Source: Sedimenticola_A sp040506895 (lineage in GTDB: Bacteria; Pseudomonadota; Gammaproteobacteria; Chromatiales; Chromatiaceae). From it: 64,000 nucleotides of DNA. The stretch lies in contig JBEVVY010000001.1 of the NCBI GenBank assembly GCA_040506895.1, positions 1,984,001 through 2,048,000 on the forward strand. Direction: 5' to 3'. The translations under genes and the position numbers were made by a program. The notes below the pieces were generated by a model. The model saw only the letters and a list, made by a program, of their open reading frames with translations. It had not been told where the DNA came from and ran no database searches. Below are positions 25,598 to 32,908 of the stretch, piece after piece. Every line of letters begins with the position of its first letter. Position 1 is the stretch's first letter.

Positions 25598-26939
25598 TAT
25601 CCTGATCATAGAAGACGAAGAGGTGATCCGCAGCGCCGTCAAGCGCCTGTTGGAACGCAAGGGCTACCAGGTGGCTGAAGCCGGCTCCGTTGAGGAGGCC
25701 GAGTCCACTTACGACCTTGAAAACTTCAGCCTCATCCTGAGTGATGTCCGTCTTCCTGGTGTTCCCGGCACCGAGATCATCGAAAAGGCATCGGACGTTC
25801 CGGTGCTGATCATGACCAGCTACGCCAGTGTCCGCTCTGCCGTGGACTCCATGAAGAAGGGCGCGGTGGACTACATCGCCAAGCCATTCGATCACGATGA
25901 GCTGCTGATGCTGGTTGAGCGCACCCTCAAGCAGGAGAAGATGGAACGTCAGAACGAGGCGCTCAAATCCGAAGTGGATAAGGAGTATCCGGTGGACGGC
26001 ATGATCGGCAGCTGCGGGGAGATGCAGGAGGTCTGTCGCCGCCTCAAGAAGGTCGCCCCCACCGACACCACGGTGCTGATCCTCGGCGAATCGGGCACCG
26101 GCAAGGAGCTTGTGGCCCGCGCACTGCACGAACAGAGCCTGCGCAAGGATGCGCCCATCATCACGGTCAACTGCGCAGCGATCCCGGAGACGCTCATCGA
26201 GTCGGAGCTTTTCGGCCACGAGAAAGGCGCCTTCACCGGGGCCGACACGGCCAGAACCGGCCTGGTTGAGGCCGCCGATGGTGGCACCCTGTTCCTCGAC
26301 GAGATCGGTGAGCTGCCAGTGGCCGCCCAGGCCAGGCTGTTGCGCGTGCTGCAGAACGGCGAGATCCGCAGGGTGGGCTCTGAACAGTCCCGTAATGTCG
26401 ATGTGCGACTGATCGCCGCCACCCACCGCGATCTGAAGCAGCGGGTACAGGAGGGCGGCTTCCGCAGTGACCTCTACTTCCGCCTGCGGGTGGTGGAGCT
26501 CACCCTGCCCCCCTTGCGGGAACGGGGCGACGACATCATCGAACTGGCCAAGGTGCTTCTCGACAAGGCACGTACCAAGTTCAACAGGCCTCCCGTCACC
26601 ATGAGCAACAAGGCGGTTGAACTGGTGACCCGCTACGACTGGCCGGGCAATGTCCGCGAGCTGGAGAACACCATGGAAAGGGCGGTCATTCTCTGCGACG
26701 GGGATACCATCACCCCCGATCTGCTGGCCATCGATATTGCCGGCGAGCGGCACTCAAACCAGAAGAGCGCTGAAATGGGCGAACTCTCCCTCGAGGAGTA
26801 TTTCAGGCAGTTCGTACTGGAGAACCAGGACAAGATGACCGAGACCGAGCTGGCGAAACGCCTCGGTATCAGCCGCAAGGCCCTGTGGGAAAGACGCCAG
26901 CGTTTCAATCTGCCAAGACCGAAAAAGGGATCGGCATAG
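25590..26939 (+). CDS. NtrC-family sigma54-dependent response regulator
   Basis: The 449-residue product has a receiver domain with the phospho-acceptor Asp52 in LILSDVRLPG, an AAA+ sigma54-activation domain with Walker A GESGTGKE (about 170) and the sigma54-contact loop GAFTGAD (about 213), and a C-terminal Fis-type HTH (ETELAKRLGISRKALWERRQ). All catalytic motifs are intact, so it should drive -24/-12 promoters from upstream boxes. In Vibrio and Pseudomonas, kinases of the CrbS/MxtR type pair with LuxR-type regulators, so an NtrC-type partner is a notable difference. Confidence 0.95.
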   Translation: MNNILIIEDEEVIRSAVKRLLERKGYQVAEAGSVEEAESTYDLENFSLILSDVRLPGVPGTEIIEKASDVPVLIMTSYASVRSAVDSMKKGAVDYIAKPFDHDELLMLVERTLKQEKMERQNEALKSEVDKEYPVDGMIGSCGEMQEVCRRLKKVAPTDTTVLILGESGTGKELVARALHEQSLRKDAPIITVNCAAIPETLIESELFGHEKGAFTGADTARTGLVEAADGGTLFLDEIGELPVAAQARLLRVLQNGEIRRVGSEQSRNVDVRLIAATHRDLKQRVQEGGFRSDLYFRLRVVELTLPPLRERGDDIIELAKVLLDKARTKFNRPPVTMSNKAVELVTRYDWPGNVRELENTMERAVILCDGDTITPDLLAIDIAGERHSNQKSAEMGELSLEEYFRQFVLENQDKMTETELAKRLGISRKALWERRQRFNLPRPKKGSA

Positions 26940-27018
26940 TTGAACCCGGCACCATCCCAAGCGGCGTCATGCCGCCCCTCGGCGCCACCAGCAGGCGCAG
27001 AAGCCTCCCGATCCCTTA

Positions 27019-27047
27019 GGTAACACACGTCGTTACCCTAGGTAACA
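27019..27047 (+). promoter_or_regulatory. Enhancer boxes of the DUF4212-symporter operon
   Basis: GGTAACA at 27019, an inverted GTTACC at 27032-27037 and GGTAACA at 27041 lie 77-104 nt upstream of the sigma54 -24 element at 27123. Box sequence and distance match those of the ABC operon. Confidence 0.7.
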
Positions 27048-27120
27048 ATAATTCCGAAGCAGCCTGTTGATAACCCAGGCCGATATTTTTATCCCTTTTT
27101 AATATCAATGAGTTAGATAA

Positions 27121-27137
27121 TCGGCCCACATATTGCA
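27121..27137 (+). promoter_or_regulatory. sigma54 promoter of the DUF4212-symporter operon
   Basis: TCGGCCCACATATTGCA has GG (27123) and GC (27135) 10 nt apart and a perfect TTGCA -12. The -24 half deviates at T and A of TGGCA. Predicted start near 27148, leaving a leader of about 140 nt before the DUF4212 ATG. The 347-nt gap 26940-27286 holds this promoter, the boxes and no gene. Confidence 0.78.
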
Positions 27138-27286
27138 CAGCAGCATGGGTTGACCCGTCGCGCCCTGAGACCCAGGGCAGGAAGCCCAGATCCTGGAAAG
27201 CAGTCTTCAACCGGGGGATGTATTAGCGCAAACCTGGTCAACCTGGACGTCCATAACCAAACGAAATAAATCCGGAGGACTGTTTC

Positions 27287-27553
27287 ATGAGCTCACCTCA
27301 AGACACGTCGGGCCAGGCCTATTGGAAGGCCAATATCCGACTGGTAACGATTCACCTTGTCGTATGGGCCTTCGTGTCCTACTTCTGCGGCATCATACTG
27401 CGCCCGGCATTCTCGGGAATTGCGGTCGGCGGAGCCGACCTCGGTTTCTGGTTTGCCCAGCAGGGTTCCATGCTCGTATTCATTGTGCAGATCTTTATCT
27501 ACGCAGCCCAGATGAACAAACTCGACCGTCAGTTCGACGTGCACGAAGACTGA
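27287..27553 (+). CDS. DUF4212 small subunit of a sodium/solute symporter
   Basis: The 88-residue membrane protein starts behind CCGGAGGA and has two membrane helices (VTIHLVVWAFVSYFCGIILR and a second around QQGSMLVFIVQIFIYAAQ), with a polar tail NKLDRQFDVHED. DUF4212 proteins are encoded directly ahead of ActP-type symporters and behave as small partner subunits. The symporter gene follows after 15 nt. Confidence 0.9.
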   Translation: MSSPQDTSGQAYWKANIRLVTIHLVVWAFVSYFCGIILRPAFSGIAVGGADLGFWFAQQGSMLVFIVQIFIYAAQMNKLDRQFDVHED

Positions 27554-27568
27554 TAAGGGGACGACTTC

Positions 27569-29299
27569 ATGGAACTGCAAACATTAACTTATATTGTCGT
27601 GGGCTTTACCTTCGCCCTCTACATCGGTATTGCTATCTGGGCCAAGGCATCCAGCACCGGCGAATTCTACGCCGCGGGCCGCGGTGTACACCCGGTGGCC
27701 AACGGTATGGCGACTGCAGCCGACTGGATGTCCGCCGCATCCTTCATCTCCATGGCGGGCCTGATCGCGTTCAAGGGCTATGACGCCTCCATCTTCCTGA
27801 TGGGCTGGACCGGTGGCTACGTGCTGCTGGCCATGCTGCTGGCACCCTACCTGCGTAAGTTTGGTAAATTCACAGTGCCCGAGTTCATCGGTGACCGCTA
27901 CTACTCACAGACCGCCCGTATCGTTGCGGTGATCTGCCTGATCGTGGCCTCCATCACCTATGTAATCGGCCAGATGAAGGGTATCGGCGTGGCCTTCTCC
28001 CGCTTCCTCGAGACCGAGTTCGAAACCGGCCTGTTCACCGGCATGGCGATCGTTTTCGTCTACGCTGTACTCGGCGGCATGAAGGGTATCACCTATACCC
28101 AGATCGCCCAGTACTGTGTACTGATCTTCGCCTACACCGTACCGGCCATCTTCATCTCCCTGAACCTGACCGGCAATCCCATTCCGCAGCTCGGCCTGTG
28201 GGGCAGCCTGGAAGATGGCACACCGCTTCTGCAGAAGCTTGATGCGACACTGGTGGAACTCGGCTTCGCCCAGTACACGGCGCAGAAGGGCGGCACCCTC
28301 AACATGGTGCTCTACACCTTCTCGCTGATGATCGGTACCGCGGGCCTGCCCCACGTGATCATCCGCTTCTTCACCGTACCCAAGGTACGTGATGCGCGTG
28401 CATCCGCCGGTTGGGCCCTGGTGTTCATCGGCATTCTCTACACCACCGCTCCCGCTGTTGGTTCCATGGCCTTCTACAACCTGGCCAAGACCGTACAGCC
28501 CGGTCCTGTAGCTGCCGCTGACGGTGCCCTGCAGTACGAAGCGCGTCCCCAGTGGTTCAAGAACTGGGAGACCACCGGCCTGCTCAAGTTCGAAGACAAG
28601 AACAACGACGGCCGCATCCAGTACCGCAAGGGTGGCGACAACGAGTTGAAGGTCGACCGCGACATCATGGTTCTGGCCAACCCCGAGATCGCCAAGCTGC
28701 CCAACTGGGTTATCGCCCTGGTGGCGGCAGGTGGCCTGGCCGCAGCACTGTCCACCGCGGCAGGCCTGTTGCTTGCCATCTCGACGGCAATCTCTCATGA
28801 CTTGTTGAAAGGCATCTTCATGCCGAGCATTTCGGAGAAGAACGAACTGTTGGCAGCCCGACTTGCCATGGCAGGCGCGATCATGGTGGCCGGTTATCTC
28901 GGCCTCAATCCACCAGGCTTCGCCGCACAGGTGGTGGCACTGGCGTTCGGCCTTGCAGCATCCTCGATCTTCCCGGCGTTGATGATGGGTATCTTCAACA
29001 AGAACATCAACAACACCGGTGCGGTGGTCGGCATGCTGGCCGGTCTGGGTTCCACCCTGCTCTACATCTTCTGGTTCAAGGGCTGGTTCTTCATTCCGGG
29101 TACCGCGATGGCAGCAAACACCACTGCCAACCACTTCCTGGGTATTGCACCCGAGGCGTTCGGTGCGGTGGGCGCGATGATCAACTTCGCATCCGCGATC
29201 ATCGTATCCAAGATGACTGCACCGCCTCCGGAGCACATCCAGCACCTGGTTGAGGACATCCGCGTACCGAAAGGTGCCGGAGGCGCCTCCGACCACTAA
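27569..29299 (+). CDS. Sodium/solute symporter (VC2705-type, acetate/carboxylate uptake)
   Basis: The 576-residue SSS-family inner-membrane transporter begins LTYIVVGFTFALYIGIAIWA, with family motifs TAADWMSAASFISMAGLI, VLGGMKGITYTQIAQY and GTAGLPHVIIRFFTV. A soluble insert around residues 330-370 holds EDKNNDGRIQY, which fits a Ca2+-binding EF-hand-like loop (D-x-N-x-D-G). Relatives include ActP (acetate) and pyruvate or lactate carriers. The sigma54 promoter, the DUF4212 partner and the nearby acs suggest acetate or a related short carboxylate. The substrate is inference. Confidence 0.9.
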   Translation: MELQTLTYIVVGFTFALYIGIAIWAKASSTGEFYAAGRGVHPVANGMATAADWMSAASFISMAGLIAFKGYDASIFLMGWTGGYVLLAMLLAPYLRKFGKFTVPEFIGDRYYSQTARIVAVICLIVASITYVIGQMKGIGVAFSRFLETEFETGLFTGMAIVFVYAVLGGMKGITYTQIAQYCVLIFAYTVPAIFISLNLTGNPIPQLGLWGSLEDGTPLLQKLDATLVELGFAQYTAQKGGTLNMVLYTFSLMIGTAGLPHVIIRFFTVPKVRDARASAGWALVFIGILYTTAPAVGSMAFYNLAKTVQPGPVAAADGALQYEARPQWFKNWETTGLLKFEDKNNDGRIQYRKGGDNELKVDRDIMVLANPEIAKLPNWVIALVAAGGLAAALSTAAGLLLAISTAISHDLLKGIFMPSISEKNELLAARLAMAGAIMVAGYLGLNPPGFAAQVVALAFGLAASSIFPALMMGIFNKNINNTGAVVGMLAGLGSTLLYIFWFKGWFFIPGTAMAANTTANHFLGIAPEAFGAVGAMINFASAIIVSKMTAPPPEHIQHLVEDIRVPKGAGGASDH

Positions 29300-29325
29300 T
29301 CACATCCCGTGATGTGAGTTAGAAT

Positions 29326-29356
29326 GGACCCCGCCTAGCGCGGGGTCCTTTATTTT
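29326..29356 (+). terminator. Rho-independent terminator after the symporter gene
   Basis: A 9-bp GC-rich stem GGACCCCGC/GCGGGGTCC with a 5-nt loop is followed by TTTATTTT. A second small hairpin CACATC/GATGTG (29301-29316) precedes it. The DUF294 gene begins only 26 nt later, so its transcription may depend on read-through or a promoter within this spacer. Confidence 0.85.
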
Positions 29357-29381
29357 GATCGGCGACCTTCCGGGAGATCGC

Positions 29382-31238
29382 ATGGAGATTGAACTACTTG
29401 AGATTCGTGACTTTCTTGCAAGTCACCACCCATTCGACCAGCTCAGCGAATCCGCACTCTCTGAACTGCCGGAAAAGATCCAGATACGCTATTACCGTCG
29501 CGACAGCTCCATCCCGGACAGCGGCACCCTCGACAGTTTTCTCTACATTGTCCGCACCGGTGCCGTTGAGTTGTCCGGCGATGAGGAACTGATCGCACGC
29601 CTCGGCGAGGGGGACCTGCTGGGTTACCGCGCATCGAGCATGGGCAACATTCCCGAACTCCATGGCACCGCCATCGAGGACAGCCTGATCTACCAGCTGT
29701 CCGCGGCCGATGTCGACAGACTCTGCGACAAGCACACCCAGCTCGCCTACTTTTTCGGACCCGTCGGCGGTGACCGGTTGAGAGACGCCATAAACCAGTC
29801 AGCCAAGGAGTCCAACACCCAGCTCAACCTGATGACCACGCCGGTGAAGGACCTGCTCAGCCGCCGGCGCCCGATCAGCATGCCACCTGGCGCAACGATC
29901 CAGGAGACGGCCGCCGCCATGAGCGAAGAGCGGGTCTCCTCGATACTGATCACCGAGGGAGAGCAGTTGCTGGGCATTGTCACCGACCGAGATCTTCGCC
30001 GCAGGGTGGTCGCCGAAGGGCTCGACTACAGCACGCCCGTTGCCGAGATCATGACCCGTGATCCCTCCACCGTGGAGGAGGATCACTACGCCTTCGAAGC
30101 CCAGCTTCACATGGCCCGATTCAATATCCACCACCTTCCAGTCGTCAGAAATGGCAGGGTCACCAACATGCTGACCGCCACCGACCTGACCAAGCACCAG
30201 ACAACCTCCGCCGTCTACCTGGTGGGTGACATCTACAAGCAGCGTGACATTGAACGTATGAAGGATGTCGCTGCCAAGATCCCCGACCTGCTGGTCAACC
30301 TGGCAGCGGCCGAAGCCACCGCGGACAGCGCAGGACACGTCATCACATCGGTGACCGATGCCATCACCACGCGCCTGCTGCAACTCGCCGAAGAGAAGCT
30401 GGGGCCGCCGCCGGTACCCTACGCCTGGGTTGCTGCCGGCTCCCAGGCACGTAACGAGCAGACCGCCAGATCCGACCAGGACAACTTCCTTATCATGGAT
30501 GACCGTTACGACCCGGAGCTGCACGGCACCTACTTCAAGGCGCTTGCCCAGTTCGTCTGCGACGGTCTCAACGCCTGCGGCTACGTCTACTGCCCGGGTG
30601 AAATGATGGCCATCACCGACAAGTGGCGCCAGCCCCTCAAGACCTGGATACAGTACCTGAACAAGTGGATCGACCAGCCCGAGCCCAAGGCGCTGATGCT
30701 GGTCTGTGTCTTCTTCGACATGCGCTGCGTGGCCGGCGAAATGTCGCTTTTCAGGGAGATGCGCACCCACATGCTGAACCGGACACGGGGCAACCGCCTG
30801 TTCCTCGCCCACATGGCGGGCAATGCCCTCTCCCACCAGCCACCTCTCGGTTTCTTCCGCAACTTCGTACTCATCCGCGGCGGCGAGCACGACCAGACCT
30901 TCGACATGAAACACACCGGTATCGTGCCCATCGTCGATCTGACCCGCGTCTACACCCTGGCCGCCGGCAGCGAGGCGGTGAACACCCTTGACCGCCTCGA
31001 GGTGGTCGCCGAGGGCGGCGAGGTCTCCGCTGACGGGGCGACGGACCTGCGCGACGCCCTGGAATTCATCAGCGACCTGCGTATCCAGCACCAGGCCCGA
31101 CTGATCAGAAAGGGGGAGAGGCCGGACAACTTCATGTCGCCGGAAGAGCTGTCACATTTCGAACGCAATCATCTCAAGGACGCCTTCTCGGTGGTACGCA
31201 CCATGCAGAATGTCCTGAGCCAGCGGTACCAGAGATAA
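29382..31238 (+). CDS. cNMP-binding/CBS/DUF294 nucleotidyltransferase-like protein (copy 1)
   Basis: The 618-residue soluble signalling protein starts at ATG 29382 behind GGGAG. Domain order: a cyclic-nucleotide-binding-like beta barrel (residues 1-140), paired CBS domains (about 155-280; LLSRRRPISMPPGATIQETA, VAEIMTRDPSTVEEDHYAFE), the GlnD-type nucleotidyltransferase DUF294 (GSQARNEQTARSDQDNFLI holding the DxD pair) and a helical C-terminal DUF294_C domain. Such proteins sit beside acetate symporters and acs in many Proteobacteria, and a regulatory nucleotidyl transfer is suspected. It overlaps the exonuclease gene by 1 nt. Confidence 0.88.
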   Translation: MEIELLEIRDFLASHHPFDQLSESALSELPEKIQIRYYRRDSSIPDSGTLDSFLYIVRTGAVELSGDEELIARLGEGDLLGYRASSMGNIPELHGTAIEDSLIYQLSAADVDRLCDKHTQLAYFFGPVGGDRLRDAINQSAKESNTQLNLMTTPVKDLLSRRRPISMPPGATIQETAAAMSEERVSSILITEGEQLLGIVTDRDLRRRVVAEGLDYSTPVAEIMTRDPSTVEEDHYAFEAQLHMARFNIHHLPVVRNGRVTNMLTATDLTKHQTTSAVYLVGDIYKQRDIERMKDVAAKIPDLLVNLAAAEATADSAGHVITSVTDAITTRLLQLAEEKLGPPPVPYAWVAAGSQARNEQTARSDQDNFLIMDDRYDPELHGTYFKALAQFVCDGLNACGYVYCPGEMMAITDKWRQPLKTWIQYLNKWIDQPEPKALMLVCVFFDMRCVAGEMSLFREMRTHMLNRTRGNRLFLAHMAGNALSHQPPLGFFRNFVLIRGGEHDQTFDMKHTGIVPIVDLTRVYTLAAGSEAVNTLDRLEVVAEGGEVSADGATDLRDALEFISDLRIQHQARLIRKGERPDNFMSPEELSHFERNHLKDAFSVVRTMQNVLSQRYQR

Positions 31239-31936
31239 TGTCGTTCTGGAAATACCTGTTCAACCTGGAGGAGCGGCGCAACTGGTATCTGCGCAAGATG
31301 CCGGAGTGCCCGCTGCGGGACTACTACGAGACCCCCTTCCCCGCCATGGATGCGGACTGGAAACAGGTGGACTATCTCGCTCTCGACTTCGAGACAACCG
31401 GGCTGGATCAGAAAAAGGACGAGATATTGAGCGTCGGTTTCACAACCGTTCGCGGGCAGAGCCTCTACCTGAGCGACGCCACCCACCTGCTGACCCGCCC
31501 CACCGGGGCGATACCGGAATCATCCGCCGTGGTACACGGCATCCTCGATGACGAAGCCTCCAGCGCACTGGGGATCAAGGAGGTTCTGCCGATACTGCTC
31601 AGCGCCCTTGCAGGAAAGGCGATGCTGGCCCACCACGCAGCCATCGAATACAACTTCCTGAGTAACGCCTGCAAACGCATCTACGGCTACCCCTTTATCG
31701 GGCCGGTGGTCGACACCCTGGCCCTCGAGGTCAGGCAATTCAGAAACAGGGACGAATCGATCAAGCAGGGAGACCTGCGGCTCGCCAATGCCAGGGATCG
31801 CTACGGACTGCCCCGCTACCCCGCACACAATGCACTGACCGATGCCATCGCCGCCGGCGAACTGTTCCTGGCCCAGGCCGCCTACCGCCAGGACAGACGC
31901 TCACCGACACTCAAAGACCTGACGGTTATCAGCTGA
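31238..31936 (+). CDS. DnaQ-like 3'-5' exonuclease (DEDDh)
   Basis: The 232-residue exonuclease-fold protein shows the acidic motif LALDFETTGLDQKKDEI (Exo I), a central HHAAIEYNFL (Exo II) and the terminal HNALTDAIAAGELF (Exo III, DEDDh). It lacks the PolIII clamp-binding and theta-contact extensions of true epsilon, so it is more likely a stand-alone RNA or DNA trimming enzyme. Its ATG overlaps the stop of the DUF294 gene, so the two are translationally coupled. Why an exonuclease travels with this regulator is unknown. Confidence 0.88.
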   Translation: MSFWKYLFNLEERRNWYLRKMPECPLRDYYETPFPAMDADWKQVDYLALDFETTGLDQKKDEILSVGFTTVRGQSLYLSDATHLLTRPTGAIPESSAVVHGILDDEASSALGIKEVLPILLSALAGKAMLAHHAAIEYNFLSNACKRIYGYPFIGPVVDTLALEVRQFRNRDESIKQGDLRLANARDRYGLPRYPAHNALTDAIAAGELFLAQAAYRQDRRSPTLKDLTVIS

Positions 31937-31961
31937 ACCGGCAGACCGGCCCCTTGGTGGT

Positions 31962-32645
31962 CTAGCGTTTCTTACCGCCGGGCTTGCTGTCGTCGAGACC
32001 CAGCGCAACCCCGAGCACATTGTCCACCAGCCTGTAGCCCACCTTGCGCGCCATCAGCAGCAGAAACAGAAACTGCGCCCCGTACAGAAAGAGGTAAGCG
32101 CTGATGATCTGGAACGGCACCTCCATGTTTGCCAGCCAGCCTACAAGGAATACCCCCAGAAAGACGACCGACAGAAGATAGAGGTCCCGCAATATATGCC
32201 AGTGGAAGCGCGTGTTCATTACCACCGGCTTGCCAGCGTGCTTCCGATGAAGGCGATCCCAGGTATCGACCTGCACCTTGGGATTGAAACCTGAATCCTT
32301 CACCTCGGGGAAGGCCTGTACCAATTGACTGGTCTCGAACGGCTGTCTGCGGTTGGCCAGAAAGGCATTGAAGGCGGGGTGAGGATAGTTCATACGCATG
32401 TAGAGGATGCGGTTCTTCCACTCCGCACCGAGACGCCAGACCAGCAGAACGACTGCCACCATAACCATCAGCGTGATCATCACCACGTAACCGATCTGGG
32501 GGCTCAGCTTGTCCCAGTTGGCCAGGCTGATAAGAAATGGCTCCAACCCGTAGGGAAAGTTTAGCAGGAAGAGATGCAGCATCATGCCGTTGATCAGAAC
32601 AAACAGGACGACCAGTGCCTGGTGCAGCAGTTTTACAAAATTCAT
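31962..32645 (-). CDS. Uncharacterised inner-membrane protein
   Basis: The 227-residue product has four predicted membrane helices: two at the N-terminus (LLHQALVVLFVLINGMMLHL and IGYVVMITLMVMVAVVLLVW) and two at the C-terminus (LYLLSVVFLGVFLVGWLA, LFLYGAQFLFLLLMARKVGY). A polar cytoplasmic middle (FNPKVQVDTWDRLHRKHAGK) lies between. I do not recognise a family. It is convergent with the exonuclease and divergent from symporter 2, sharing the boxed regulatory region 32646-32908. Confidence 0.78.
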   Translation of the reverse strand: MNFVKLLHQALVVLFVLINGMMLHLFLLNFPYGLEPFLISLANWDKLSPQIGYVVMITLMVMVAVVLLVWRLGAEWKNRILYMRMNYPHPAFNAFLANRRQPFETSQLVQAFPEVKDSGFNPKVQVDTWDRLHRKHAGKPVVMNTRFHWHILRDLYLLSVVFLGVFLVGWLANMEVPFQIISAYLFLYGAQFLFLLLMARKVGYRLVDNVLGVALGLDDSKPGGKKR

Positions 32646-32727
32646 CGGCGATGATTCCGGGCTGAAAAGGCCTCATTTCACGCCATTTAAACCCAATACG
32701 CAACCGCTTCCCGGGAGAGCGCATTTC

Positions 32728-32777
32728 GTTACCTTTATACACAGATCTCCACGCCCGGTAACAGTAAAAAGGTAACA
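32728..32777. promoter_or_regulatory. Enhancer boxes upstream of symporter 2
   Basis: GTTACC (inverted) at 32728-32733 and GGTAACA at 32757 and 32771 precede the sigma54 element at 32816 by 45-90 nt. They lie between divergent genes, so they could also act on the membrane protein ending at 31962. Confidence 0.66.
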
Positions 32778-32815
32778 CTTGCCGCACTCTGTACGGACCC
32801 ATGGGCCCTCACGGG

Positions 32816-32832
32816 CCGGCATGCTTTTCGCA
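32816..32832 (+). promoter_or_regulatory. sigma54 promoter of symporter 2
   Basis: CCGGCATGCTTTTCGCA has GG (32818) and GC (32830) 10 nt apart, with GGCATG and TCGCA as -24 and -12. It is close to the acs element (GGCATG, ACGCA). Start expected near 32843, about 65 nt before the ATG. Confidence 0.68.
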
Positions 32833-32908
32833 TCAATATTGGATTACGTTTCAGATTTATCCGGCGATGAAACCTGCATCTTTTACGATTGCCACGAGGA
32901 GGGGCTAG

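Noticed and set aside
25557..26753. 398-codon reverse frame
   Set aside because: Antisense shadow of the NtrC-type regulator, which has all family motifs.
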